A DNA stretch of 64,000 nucleotides from CALMEC01 sp963777565 (GTDB taxonomy: Bacteria > Actinomycetota > Thermoleophilia > Miltoncostaeales > Miltoncostaeaceae): positions 806,001-870,000 of the forward strand of contig CAVZQZ010000009.1 of assembly GCA_963777565.1 (NCBI GenBank), in the 5' to 3' direction. The notes under the pieces were generated by a model. That model searched no databases and was not told the DNA's origin. It saw only the letters and a list, made by a program, of their open reading frames with translations. Below, in pieces: positions 56,529 to 64,000 of this stretch; the first letter of the stretch is position 1; every line of letters starts with the position of its first letter. A program made the translations under genes and the position numbers.

Positions 56529-57482
56529 TTGCGCCTACGTCGCGGTGAACGCGTACCGCCCCCCATCCAGTCGGAACGGAAGGAGTCGCAACTGCTCTTC
56601 CCGGGAACAGCCCTCCACGCGATCTTCGAAAGCGCGACAGCGCTCGAGCGGGCGGAGGCATCGGCACGGGTGCTCGCCGCGCGAGCAGCCGGACATGCCG
56701 GAGCCCCCCGCGCCTTCGCCGAGCTCGCGGCGATCGCTCCGGAGGGGTTGATCCCGACGCCTGGACGGGGGGCGGCTCACGTCGCCCGGCAAATCGAACG
56801 TGCCGCCGATGTCGCGTCCGAGGCGCGACCGCTGCTGGGCGACGAGATCGTCGACGCGGTCGAGTGGGCGGCGGGAATGACGCGCCGCATCGCGTCGACG
56901 TCCGACGCGCTGGATCCGGCCGGGGCAGCGCGCGCGGCACGGCGGGGTGTCGCCACGGTGCGCGGGCTGGTCGCCGGAACCGTGGACCGCGACGAGCGCT
57001 GGGAGGCCTTTCGGCTCGGCACCCACCTGCCGCGCGCGGCGTGGGTGAGCGCGCTGGTCCGTGCGGCGGCATCCGTCGCCCATCAGACGAACTCGCCGGA
57101 GGCGTGGCGGGTCGCGGCCGTCGTCACCGGGCTCGACCCGGAGCGTTCGGATGTCGCCGAACGACTCCTGTCCGACCGCACCGCGGTCGTCACAGCCGCT
57201 TTTGCGGTCTCGGAGGCCGAGGCCTCCCTCCTCGCGCTGCAGCGCCACCGCCAGGTGGGAATCGCAGCGCTTCCACTGGCCCGCGAGGCGCAGACACGCC
57301 TTCGCGAGGCCGCCCGACAGCTCGCCGACAAGCAGGGGATCGAGGAGGCCATGGACGGCCTGCTCGACGCGGTCGGCGCGCTCGCAGGGGCGATCGACCC
57401 CAGAGTCGCGGAGCCCGGGACCCCCCCCTTCCCCGGGCTCCGACGCCCTCTTCCACGGACCGGGACCCCGAGCCTGGCCTAG
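56529..57482 (+). CDS. Helical protein, possibly alpha-E (DUF403)-like
   Basis: A 317-residue Ala/Arg-rich helical protein. FESATALERAEASARVLAAR and ERWEAFRLGTHLPRAAWVSA resemble the ERAExxARLL and GRRLERA segments of alpha-E domain proteins, but the match is weak. TTG 56529 opens the frame. A better-placed start may be CTG 56592, six bases after AAGGAG (56580-56585); a CTG start would be unusual. The C-terminal end (PPFPGLRRPLPRTGTPSLA) is Pro-rich. Confidence 0.55.
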   Translation: MRLRRGERVPPPIQSERKESQLLFPGTALHAIFESATALERAEASARVLAARAAGHAGAPRAFAELAAIAPEGLIPTPGRGAAHVARQIERAADVASEARPLLGDEIVDAVEWAAGMTRRIASTSDALDPAGAARAARRGVATVRGLVAGTVDRDERWEAFRLGTHLPRAAWVSALVRAAASVAHQTNSPEAWRVAAVVTGLDPERSDVAERLLSDRTAVVTAAFAVSEAEASLLALQRHRQVGIAALPLAREAQTRLREAARQLADKQGIEEAMDGLLDAVGALAGAIDPRVAEPGTPPFPGLRRPLPRTGTPSLA

Positions 57483-57540
57483 TGCTCCACGTGCGCGGTC
57501 CTGCCCCTCCTCACCGGCGAGGCGGCAGAATCATCCGATC

Positions 57541-58158
57541 GCCCCGTATTCCCCACTCCAACCCGCGCGCATCCGGGACGCGATCCCCGCCGACGCGAGG
57601 GCCATCGGCGCGATCGTGGCTCGCGGGCTCGCCGAGAAGGTCACCCCGGCGTTCGGAGATCGGGCCGTGGATGCGGTGGCCGCCCTGGTCGTGCGCGACC
57701 TGTCACGCCCGACCGTCCGGTACTTCGTCGCGGAGACGGACGGAGAGGTGGTGGGAAGCGCTCGGCTCGCGCTCGGCCAGCAACGAAGCGAGGACGGCCT
57801 TCGAGTCGTCGCCCGGGCGATCGGATGGCCGCGCACCATCCGAGCCGCGATCGTGCTCGGGCTGCTGGTCCACGCTCGACTGGACGACGACGAGGGGTAC
57901 GTCGAGGAGCTCGCAGTGCGCGAGGACCGCCGCCGCCGCGGGATCGGACGCGCGCTGCTCGACGCCTGCGAGGCCACCGCAGTCAGCGCGGGCAAACAAC
58001 GCTCGACCCTCTGGGTCGCGGGCCACAACGAGGCGGCCGTCGAGCTCTACCGCGCCACGGGGTACCGCGTGGTCCGCAGGCGACGTACCGTCCGGGGGCG
58101 GCTGTTGTTCGGGGCGCCCGTCGTCCTGCTGATGGAGAAGCCCCTCCGCGACCCGTAG
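57541..58158 (+). CDS. GNAT-family acetyltransferase, start unresolved
   Basis: A GNAT domain: RIRDAIPADARAIGAIVARG (strand 1 and helix 1), VRYFVAETDGEVVGSARLAL, YVEELAVREDRRRRGIGRAL (acetyl-CoA loop RxxGIG) and LYRATGYRVVRRRRTVRGRL. Between the previous gene's stop (57482) and the domain no ATG, GTG or TTG exists in this frame, so the start is either non-canonical or hidden by a frameshift near 57480-57540; the coordinates mark the domain. Substrate unknown. Confidence 0.7.
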   Translation, partial: APYSPLQPARIRDAIPADARAIGAIVARGLAEKVTPAFGDRAVDAVAALVVRDLSRPTVRYFVAETDGEVVGSARLALGQQRSEDGLRVVARAIGWPRTIRAAIVLGLLVHARLDDDEGYVEELAVREDRRRRGIGRALLDACEATAVSAGKQRSTLWVAGHNEAAVELYRATGYRVVRRRRTVRGRLLFGAPVVLLMEKPLRDP

Positions 58159-58185
58159 CCGCCGGCGACCTCTACAGTTCTCCGC

Positions 58186-58386
58186 ATGCCGCCGAAGCTG
58201 CCCGGACCGTCCCGCCACGACCTGCTCATCTGGGGCGCCGGAATCGTGGTCGCCGCCGCCGCGACGCTCATCGCCTCCGCGGCGGGCGCGCGGCTGGGAG
58301 CGGCATTCACCGCCGGTGTGATCGCACTCGTCGCGATCGTCGTCGGCGCGCTCGCGCTGGAGGCCCGGGCCCGTTCGCGGCGCTGA
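58186..58386 (+). CDS. Small two-helix membrane protein
   Basis: A 66-residue protein from ATG 58186: LIWGAGIVVAAAATLIASAA and AAFTAGVIALVAIVVGALAL form two TM helices, preceded by a short basic N-terminus. It is convergent with the kinase gene. No family was recognised. Confidence 0.65.
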   Translation: MPPKLPGPSRHDLLIWGAGIVVAAAATLIASAAGARLGAAFTAGVIALVAIVVGALALEARARSRR

Positions 58387-58401
58387 CCGCCGAGCGGGGC
58401 G

Positions 58402-60063
58402 TCAGCTCGGGGTGCCGATCAGCTCCGCCGCATTGCCCCTGGCCACCGGGATCTCGAGGCGAACCCTGCCGCCCGGCCCGGCTTCGACGACCAGCTGGCC
58501 GCCGATGCGGGTGGCCAGCGCCGCGGCGACGCCCAGGCCGAGGCCGGCTCCCGGAATCGACTCCGAGTGGCGGCCACGGAAGAACCGCTCGGCGGCGTGC
58601 GGAGCGTCCTCGGGGCTGAGGCCCGGGCCGGTGTCGGTGACCTCGATCAGCACTGCCCCTTCGGCCGCGCGGACCGACATCGCGACCGTCCCGCCACGGG
58701 GTGCGAACTTCGCCGCGTTGTCGACGAGCTCGGTCAGGACCTCCTCGACGAGCGCCGGGTCGGTCCGAACATCGGGAAGGTCCGGGGCGATGTCCAGCTC
58801 CACCCGCAGCGCGCGCTGCCGCAGCGCCGCGTCCCAATCGTGCGCGAGCCCCCACAGCAGGCCGGCGACGCCGAACGTCTCGCGCCGCGGCGGACGCAGC
58901 GCGGGGTCGTGCGATGTTCCCCGAAGCATCATGCGGACGACGCGGTCGAGGCGGTCGGTGGCGGCGAACAGCGCCCGCAGCGTGGGCGCGGAGCTTGCGG
59001 GCACCTGCTTGTAGAGCTCCTTGCCCCGGCTCTTGATCTCCTCGATGGGCGCGCGGAGCTGACGGATCGCCGACCCCTCGAGCTGACGGCGGAGGTTTGC
59101 AAGACGTTCCTGCTCGGTGCGCTCGGCGACGCTGACGAGCCGCCCACCCGGCACGGTCCACGCGTCGATCTCCATCGTGCGTCCGTCCTCGAGGTCGACG
59201 CGGGTGCCGACCGGCCCGACGGCGTCGAGCCCGTCCTGGATCGCCGTGTCGATCGCCCCCCGGTCGCTCGCCGGCAGCCCGTCCAGGGTCCGCTCGAGGG
59301 CGAGGTTGCGAAGGCGCCCGCCGGACGGGCCGCGACCTGCGACCCCCACCGGCAACGGCTCGATGGCAGCCGCAAGGAGCGCGAGCTCGCGATCCGCGAT
59401 CTCGCCGAGATGCGCGAGCCGTTCGGCGCTTGTGCGAAGGGCGGTGCCGGCCCGCGCAAACTCACCTTCCTCCGGGACATCGACCGGCTGACGCCCTGCG
59501 GCGATCGCCTCCGCCGCCGACGTCAGCCGCGCGAGACGCCCGGACCGTCGACGCTCGCGGAGGTACACGTAGGCACCGGCGATCAACGCGAGCGCGAGAG
59601 CGGCGAGTCCGCCGATCAGGGCCGTCGAGGCCGCGACTCCCGTGGGGCCAGTCTCACGCCGGACCACGACGACCCGCTCGTTGGCGAGCGGTTCCCGCAC
59701 CTCGATCGCACCGTCGAGCAGGCGACCCGACATGCCCGTGGTCGCGAGACGGCCCGTCCAGTCGGCAACCGGGCGATCCCAGATGCCGGTCTCGTTCCCG
59801 GTGGTGGCGACGTCCTGGCCGAATCTCCCGATGAGCCGCGCCGGGTCACCAACATCTGCAAGAAACGTCTGAATTTCGGCTGGTGTCGGCCGCGCGGGGA
59901 GGTCGGTCGAGCCGGCCGCCCGCCGGAGCTCGCCGGCTGCGCTGTCGGCGCTCGATCGGATGTTCAGCAGGGCCCCGAGGGCCCCGATCACCACCAACGC
60001 GACGAGGATCGCGACGCCCGCGAGCGAGGCCGCAAGAACGGGTGACCGAGGGCGTTCTCCCAT
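58402..60063 (-). CDS. Sensor histidine kinase lacking the usual phospho-acceptor His
   Basis: A 553-residue membrane kinase from ATG 60063. TM1 (LAASLAGVAILVALVVIGAL), an extracytoplasmic domain, TM2 (ALIGGLAALALALIAGAYVY), then HAMP-like LARLTSAAEAIAAGRQPVDV, dimerisation helices and a HATPase: ELVDNAAKFAP (N box), DTGPGLSPED (G1), GAGLGLGVAAALATRIGG (G2). In the HisKA-type helix the expected xHELRTPL is ERSAIRQLRAPI-like (GSAIRQLRAPIEEI), with Arg where the His should be. It may be a pseudokinase. It is divergent from a MerR-type regulator. Confidence 0.85.
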   Translation of the reverse strand: MGERPRSPVLAASLAGVAILVALVVIGALGALLNIRSSADSAAGELRRAAGSTDLPARPTPAEIQTFLADVGDPARLIGRFGQDVATTGNETGIWDRPVADWTGRLATTGMSGRLLDGAIEVREPLANERVVVVRRETGPTGVAASTALIGGLAALALALIAGAYVYLRERRRSGRLARLTSAAEAIAAGRQPVDVPEEGEFARAGTALRTSAERLAHLGEIADRELALLAAAIEPLPVGVAGRGPSGGRLRNLALERTLDGLPASDRGAIDTAIQDGLDAVGPVGTRVDLEDGRTMEIDAWTVPGGRLVSVAERTEQERLANLRRQLEGSAIRQLRAPIEEIKSRGKELYKQVPASSAPTLRALFAATDRLDRVVRMMLRGTSHDPALRPPRRETFGVAGLLWGLAHDWDAALRQRALRVELDIAPDLPDVRTDPALVEEVLTELVDNAAKFAPRGGTVAMSVRAAEGAVLIEVTDTGPGLSPEDAPHAAERFFRGRHSESIPGAGLGLGVAAALATRIGGQLVVEAGPGGRVRLEIPVARGNAAELIGTPS

Positions 60064-60123
60064 GGAATTCCAGGTTCGCCTCGGTGAGGTTTTCTCCTTC
60101 TCATCTCGTATTCGTCCGGTATT

Positions 60124-60146
60124 GAGCATAAGATGCAAGCTTGCTC
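60124..60146. promoter_or_regulatory. Palindrome between the kinase gene and the MerR gene
   Basis: GCAAGCTTGC (60135-60144) inside a longer dyad GAGCA...TGCTC (60124-60146), in the 108-bp divergent intergenic region. It could be an operator shared by the two genes. Confidence 0.4.
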
Positions 60147-60171
60147 CAAACGGACATGAGGATGGTGCGAC

Positions 60172-60858
60172 ATGGCACGTGAGCAGCGCAGGCTGCCGAG
60201 CCTTGGCCGGGTTGAGCCAGGGCGCCGCTCGCTGACAGCGAGCGAGGCAGCTGCAATTATCGGGGTGAGCGTCGCAACGGTTCGCGGCTGGGCCGACCAG
60301 GGTCGGCTCCCGTCACACAGAACCGTCGGCGGACACCGTCGATTCGACATGGAAGAACTGCGAGGGTGGCTCGACGAGCACGGGGCTCCGGTCCCGCGTC
60401 GGTTCTCCCTCAACGCGGCCCGCGCAGAAATCCCGGCCTGCCCGGACCTCGCGCGTGAGCTCAACTCGCGAAGCGACGCGGTGATCGACCGAGTGCTCCG
60501 GGGCTACGACCCGGCGGTGCCGACGATCACGCAGATCCCGAGCGAGACCGAGCTCCGACGGGCGGCGACGCGGTTCGTGAGGGTGGTGACGGGAGCGCTC
60601 GAGTCGGGCAACCCGTCGGCGTTCGCCGGGCGGGCTGAGATCGCGGGATACCGCGGCGGCCTGCAGGGCGAGCGCGGTGGTGGCGTCATGGTCGAGCACA
60701 CCAGGCTTGCCCTGGCCGTGCTGCAGGAGGCCGAGGACGCGATCGCCGAGGGGCAGGTGCACGACGAGCACGCGATGGCGTGCCTGTTGGCGGTGATCGA
60801 CGGTGCCCAGGCCGCCGTCGCCCGCGGGTACGGCATCGCCTCGCAAGACGCCCTCTAG
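60172..60858 (+). CDS. MerR-type regulator with C-terminal helical domain
   Basis: A 228-residue protein from ATG 60172. The MerR/HTH_17 DNA-binding motif is SLTASEAAAIIGVSVATVRG, WADQGRLPSHRTVGGHRRFD. The C-terminal helical domain (RELNSRSDAVIDRVLRGYDP, EEAEDAIAEGQVHDEHAMAC) shows no metal-binding Cys cluster, so it may sense a small molecule or protein partner. Divergent from the kinase gene; a palindrome lies between them. Confidence 0.82.
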   Translation: MAREQRRLPSLGRVEPGRRSLTASEAAAIIGVSVATVRGWADQGRLPSHRTVGGHRRFDMEELRGWLDEHGAPVPRRFSLNAARAEIPACPDLARELNSRSDAVIDRVLRGYDPAVPTITQIPSETELRRAATRFVRVVTGALESGNPSAFAGRAEIAGYRGGLQGERGGGVMVEHTRLALAVLQEAEDAIAEGQVHDEHAMACLLAVIDGAQAAVARGYGIASQDAL

Positions 60859-60965
60859 GCCTCAGTCTCACCCGCATGATCGCACCGGGGCCGCCCAATG
60901 GGCGGCGCCCCGCGGCTGCCTGCGATCGGGGGACGGTCGTGGGACACGGCGGATTGCGGGCGACG

Positions 60966-61590
60966 TCAGCCTGGTCGCCGGTGCCCAGCCGCCAATGCGG
61001 AATCCAGGCCCGCGATGAGCAGGTCGACGCCGGCGGCGAAGGCGCGCTCCGCGTCCGGCATCGCGAGGTCGGGCGCCGCCTCGGCGAGGTGCGGATACCG
61101 ATCGGGTGGAACCTCCCCGAGGGGGCTTCCGAGCGGGCGCCCCCGTCGGCGTCCCGAGGCGTCGTCGGGCCCTGAACCGGTTCCCGGCTCGGTTGCGACG
61201 ATCGCGAGCAGGAACCGAACGATCTGCTGGGAGCGAAGCGCGGCATCCTCAGGACTGAATCCCGCCGCGAAGGAGCCCGAGCATCGCGTTCGCGGTGCGC
61301 AGCGCGGCCGGAATGAAGAGCGGCCTGTCCGTGAAGATCGCCATCGCTGCGGGATGGGCGATCAGGAGCGCCCGGAACGAGCGTGCCGTGACGCGTAGCT
61401 CCTCCTGCCACTGGCCGCCTCGAACGTCGGGAAGCTCGAGCTCACCGCGGATCCCGTCCAAGAGCACCTCCTTGCTCTCGAGATGGCGGTAGATCGCCAT
61501 CGGCGTGACACCGAGCCCCGCCGGGAGATGCCGGAGGCTGAGCGCGTCGAGTCCCTCCGCCTCGACGATCGCCAAAGCCGCCGCAAGCAC
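60966..61590 (-). pseudogene. TetR-family repressor, one frameshift and cut 5' end
   Basis: The N-terminal HTH is VLAAALAIVEAEGLDALSLR, HLPAGLGVTPMAIYRHLESK from GTG 61590; the frame shifts near 61262 into FSPEDAALRSQQIVRFLLAI and runs on to SALAAGHRRPG (stop 60966). One missing base after CTTCGCGGCGGG would account for it. In-frame upstream there is a TAA at about 61624, and the true start is missing: the fragment abuts a MFS transporter tail on the other strand. It is thus a damaged regulator next to a damaged efflux gene. Confidence 0.75.
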
Positions 61591-61641
61591 CCTTTCCCGA
61601 CGCAGCCCGACTCCCCGCCCTCCTTAACCCCGCCCACGGTC

Positions 61642-61899
61642 ATGTCCTTCGGTAACGCGTCCAACTCGCGGGAGCTCGCCGGCTCGTTTGGGATCGCGAT
61701 CATGGGCGCGATCCTCGTCGCGCAGCAGCGCGTCTCACTCGCTCACGGTGCCACCGCTGAGGCGGCATTCGTCGACGGCTACTCACTCGCGCTGCTCATC
61801 GCTGCGGGCGTGATGCACGTCGGGGCCGCGGTCGCGGCCTTGGCACTGAGCCCTGATCGGCCCGCTCCGGTTCGACCCCTGCTCGGCACATCTGGATGA
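61642..61899 (+). pseudogene. DHA2-type MFS drug exporter, C-terminal tail
   Basis: SFGNASNSRELAGSFGIAIM followed by GAILVAQQRVSLAHGATAEA and AAFVDGYSLALLIAAGVMHV match the last two helices of EmrB/QacA-like transporters. About 400 N-terminal residues are absent and the tail starts inside a deletion junction near tetR. ATG 61642 may only be an internal Met. The original arrangement was probably a divergent tetR-efflux pair. Confidence 0.75.
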
Positions 61900-61937
61900 G
61901 GGCACGCGAGCCACCCACTGTAGCCGTCCCCGGACTA

Positions 61938-61965
61938 GAAGAAGCCCCGTTGCCGGGGCTTCTTC
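61938..61965 (-). terminator. Terminator of rnpB
   Basis: GAAGAAGCCCCG and its complement (61938-61949 and 61954-61965) with loop TTGC, lying just after the 3' end of the RNase P RNA on the - strand. Confidence 0.85.
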
Positions 61966-61967
61966 CG

Positions 61968-62308
61968 TAGCAGGCCGTAAGCCGGATTCTGTCGTGGGCA
62001 ACCATCTATCTGGGACGCCTGTTGCCAAACGCCTCGTGCGGCCGACCTGGGACTGGGCGAGCAACCCGTGGCGCCCCTGTTTGGCCTTGCACCGGGTGGG
62101 GTTTACCCAGCCGGCCTGTCACCAGACCGCTGGTGCGCTCTTACCGCACCTTTTCACCGTTGCCGCCGAGGTCGGCCCGGTGGCTGTGTCGTTTCTGTGG
62201 CACTTTCCCTGGGGTTTCCCCCGCTGGCCGTTAACCAGCACCCTGCTCTGCGGTGTCCGGACTTTCCTCGGACCGGTCGCCCGATCCGCGGTTGCCCAGC
62301 CTGCCGAG
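61968..62308 (-). ncRNA. rnpB: RNase P RNA, bacterial type A
   Basis: Read on the - strand, the molecule has GAGGAAAGTCCGGACACC near its 5' end (P4/P5 core), GTAAACCCCACCCGGTGCAA in the middle, and ACAGAATCCGGCTTACGG at the 3' end, the universal RNase P core motifs. P1 closes between GCAGGC (62299-62304) and GCCTGC (61970-61975). Length about 340 nt is normal. It is followed by a strong terminator. Confidence 0.9.
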
Positions 62309-62408
62309 GTAGTCTAGTGCCGTACCGACCGCATGGGAATGAGCCGCCGGTCGTGCACCGCGAATGTCCGTCGCAAGGAGGCTCAGGGAACGCGGGAAGG
62401 CGTGCGCC

Positions 62409-62642
62409 TCAGGCGACCCAGGCCGGGGCGGGCTCCGCGCCCAGGAGGAGCTCGGATCCGCAGTCGATGCACCGCACCCCACCTGGCACGGCCTTCACCG
62501 CTCCGTCACAGACAAGGCACACGCCGGCGGCGGGCTCGGCGAGCATCTTGAGCACGGCGTCGTCGAGCGAGTGGCCGAGCGGCGGCTGGCCGTCGACGGT
62601 GAAGAGCGTGGGGATCTCCATCATGACGCCGGGCGGGGTCAT
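62409..62642 (-). CDS. Small protein with a C-terminal zinc ribbon
   Basis: A 77-residue protein whose ATG 62642 overlaps the lexA stop (ATGA), so it is translated with LexA. VMMEIPTLFTVDGQPPLGHS opens it; CLVCDGAVKAVPGGVRCIDC gives two CxxC pairs. Being coupled to lexA suggests a role in the DNA-damage response, but no motif identifies it. Confidence 0.7.
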   Translation of the reverse strand: MTPPGVMMEIPTLFTVDGQPPLGHSLDDAVLKMLAEPAAGVCLVCDGAVKAVPGGVRCIDCGSELLLGAEPAPAWVA

Positions 62643-63226
62643 AGCTTGCGCAGCACTCCCACCACCTTGCCGAGCACCTGTACCTCCGTGCTGATGATGG
62701 GCTCGAACGCGTCATTTTCGGGCTGAAGCCGTACGTGCCCGTCCTCGCGGAAGAACCGTTTGACGGTCGCCTCGTCGTCGATCAGCGCCACGACGATCTC
62801 ACCGTTCCTGGCGGTGTCCTGCTGCTTCACCACGACGAGGTCTCCGTCGAGAATGCTGGCGTTCATCATCGATTCGCCCTTGACGCGCAGCACGAAGTCG
62901 CCCTCGAACGGCGTCTCGACCCAGTCCTCGACCTGCTCCTCCGCGAGGGTCGGCACGCCCGCGGCGACCGCGCCGACGAGCGGCAGCCCCCGGCGCGCCT
63001 CTCGGGCGTCCCTCCGATCGGACAGGAGCATCGCCCTGGGCTTCGTCGGGTCGCGCCGGATGTGCCCCGCCGCCTCCAGCTTTGCCAGATGCGCGTGCAC
63101 GGTCGATGGCGAGGTGAGCCCCACCGCGAGGCCGATCTCACGCACCGTCGGTGGATACCCGTGTACCGAGCAGTGCTTCGAGATGAACGTCAAGATCTCG
63201 GACTGACGGTCGCTCAAGTCACCCAT
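62639..63226 (-). CDS. lexA: LexA repressor (SOS response)
   Basis: A 195-residue LexA from ATG 63226 behind GGGAGG. N-terminal winged helix: SDRQSEILTFISKHCSVHGY, PPTVREIGLAVGLTSPSTVH, AHLAKLEAAGHI. Autoproteolysis site Ala-Gly in VGAVAAGVPTLA; catalytic Ser in VKGESMMNASILDGD and Lys in DEATVKRFF. Together these cover the complete S24 peptidase module. An SOS box lies 26 bases upstream of the start, which implies autoregulation by RecA-stimulated cleavage. Confidence 0.96.
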   Translation of the reverse strand: MGDLSDRQSEILTFISKHCSVHGYPPTVREIGLAVGLTSPSTVHAHLAKLEAAGHIRRDPTKPRAMLLSDRRDAREARRGLPLVGAVAAGVPTLAEEQVEDWVETPFEGDFVLRVKGESMMNASILDGDLVVVKQQDTARNGEIVVALIDDEATVKRFFREDGHVRLQPENDAFEPIISTEVQVLGKVVGVLRKL

Positions 63227-63251
63227 TGGCGTGCCTCCCGATCGCATGAGC

Positions 63252-63265
63252 CGAACATGTGTTCG
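63252..63265. promoter_or_regulatory. LexA (SOS) box
   Basis: CGAACATGTGTTCG is a perfect 14-bp palindrome of the actinobacterial LexA-box type (CGAAC-N4-GTTCG), located upstream of lexA between the divergent lexA and tRNA-Leu genes. Confidence 0.9.
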
Positions 63266-63340
63266 TGAGCGTAGCAGGGGACCGTGGCCTCGCCAAATCG
63301 GGCCGGGGGCACCGGGCGGGTATACTGCGGCTCCCCTCAT

Positions 63341-63426
63341 GCGCCTGTGGCGGAATTGGTAGACGCGCTAGGTTGAGGGCCTAGTGGCCTTTACGGGCCG
63401 TGGAGGTTCAAGTCCTCTCGGGCGCA
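63341..63426 (+). tRNA. tRNA-Leu (GAG)
   Basis: An 86-nt class-II tRNA. Acceptor GCGCCTG pairs with CGGGCGC; anticodon loop TTGAGGG (anticodon GAG), a long variable arm (TGGCCTTTACGGGCCGT) and the T-arm GAGGTTCAAGTCCTC, with discriminator A. A TATACT -10 element lies 15 bases upstream (63321-63326). Confidence 0.95.
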
Positions 63427-63530
63427 CTCGAAGACGCCTCGCTTCGGCGAGGCGCTCGCACCTGCCGGGCCGGCGGGTTGCTTGGGGGCGGCGAGTTCGG
63501 CGCTCCGTCCGCAGAACGTCGGCGGCGCGA

Positions 63531-63818
63531 CTACCGGGGCGGGTAGTCGCGGTGCTCGACCGTGTCGACGATGCGTGAACGCGGCTCCCGCATGACGTCG
63601 ACGCGGCCCCACAACCGTAGGAGCGCGGCCTGAGCGGCCTCTGCCTCGCCGACGGAGTCGAACTCGAGGTCGATCAGCACGTAGTTCGGGTCGTCGACCG
63701 ACCGCATGACGCGATGGCTCCGGACGCCGGATCGCTCGCGCCCGATGGGGTCGCCGTCGAAGGCGCGCTTCCACGCCTCGTAGTCCGGGACCGGATGTTC
63801 GATTCGCAGGGTCGGCAT
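63531..63818 (-). CDS. Small dimeric alpha/beta-barrel-type protein
   Basis: A 95-residue protein starting MPTLRIEHPVPDYEAWKRAF at ATG 63818, with GGGGGAC upstream. RSHRVMRSVDDPNYVLIDLE, FDSVGEAEAAQAALLRLWGR and REPRSRIVDTVEHRDY follow. The pattern of short strands with one long helix is typical of dimeric ferredoxin-like/ABM proteins. No catalytic residues are identifiable. It sits just downstream of tRNA-Leu on the other strand. Confidence 0.7.
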   Translation of the reverse strand: MPTLRIEHPVPDYEAWKRAFDGDPIGRERSGVRSHRVMRSVDDPNYVLIDLEFDSVGEAEAAQAALLRLWGRVDVMREPRSRIVDTVEHRDYPPR

Positions 63819-63920
63819 GGTGTCCCCCGTGACCCGCGACGCGGGTCGGCTGGTAACGGGGCGAGCGTGGTTCACCGGCGCGGGGCTGTCAAGCGTCGGC
63901 GGCCTGGAGGCGCTGCCGGC

Positions 63921-64000
63921 TCAGAAGATCTTTTCGATCAGCTGCACGACCCAGGCGATGATGTAGACGTTCAGCAGCGCGAACAGGTAGATCACGATCG
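63921..64000 (-). CDS. Membrane protein, C-terminus only
   Basis: The last 26 codons of a gene that continues beyond the window: VIYLFALLNVYIIAWVVQLI, then EKIF and a stop at 63921. It ends in a TM helix, but the family cannot be named from this tail. Confidence 0.6.
   Translation of the reverse strand, partial: IVIYLFALLNVYIIAWVVQLIEKIF

Noticed and set aside
58567..60045. Long + strand ORF opposite the sensor kinase
   Set aside because: Shadow of the kinase gene; no ribosome-binding site or domain.

Overview
This window is high-GC DNA (by eye around 70% G+C) from an actinobacterium. The LexA box CGAACATGTGTTCG, the GTG/TTG start codons, the actinobacterial-style lipoproteins, the TreT-type trehalose synthase and several small proteins suggest a Thermoleophilia/Solirubrobacterales-like lineage. 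That placement is an inference; no rRNA is present.

Layout. 0-6.7 kb: metal handling, with the end of a DUF4331 protein, a TPR protein and a NicO nickel/cobalt transporter on the + strand, converging on a fur-cbiM-PDGLE-cbiQ-cbiO cobalt/nickel ECF operon on the - strand. The middle three genes of that operon carry single-base frameshifts. 6.7-35.5 kb: an accessory island starting at an intact tRNA-Met and containing six or seven partial tRNA 3' ends (Met-type and Lys-type), linked to recurring short modules. Its cargo includes a copper set (double cupredoxin, multicopper oxidase with two metal-binding inserts, SHOCT protein, P1B ATPase), a MarR/SnoaL pair, an ABC exporter, small stress-type proteins and several decayed genes. 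35.6-48 kb: sugar metabolism (TreT, CBS protein, GalT-like protein, a decayed second treT), a phosphoribosyltransferase-hydrolase fusion with an erythromycin-esterase-like partner, a glycine-oxidase-like enzyme, a broken chrA, a permease and a lipoprotein. 48-64 kb: ordinary chromosomal genes, including a YpfJ-type metalloprotease, aminotransferase, methyltransferase, alcohol dehydrogenase, two prepilin-like proteins, small zinc ribbons, a degenerate histidine kinase with a divergent MerR regulator, a damaged tetR, rnpB, lexA and tRNA-Leu.

The observation I rate highest is at 52178-52783. A peroxiredoxin-like gene has an in-frame TGA exactly where the family's catalytic Cys lies (UxxC), followed at the right distance by a SECIS-like hairpin, so it may encode a selenoprotein. 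The second is the mosaic repeat family of the 6.8-35.4 kb island: tRNA 3' ends, a paired GGGCAACA box of 12-bp period that reads as Gly-Asn-x-x-Gly-Asn, and a module carrying a 64-codon ORF, always in related orders. This could be debris of tRNA-targeting integrative elements or a non-autonomous element.

Frameshifts are frequent (cbiM, PDGLE, cbiQ, two hydrolase/lipoprotein loci, chrA, tetR). Many are one-base changes in G/C runs, so assembly error is a real alternative to gene decay for those loci.
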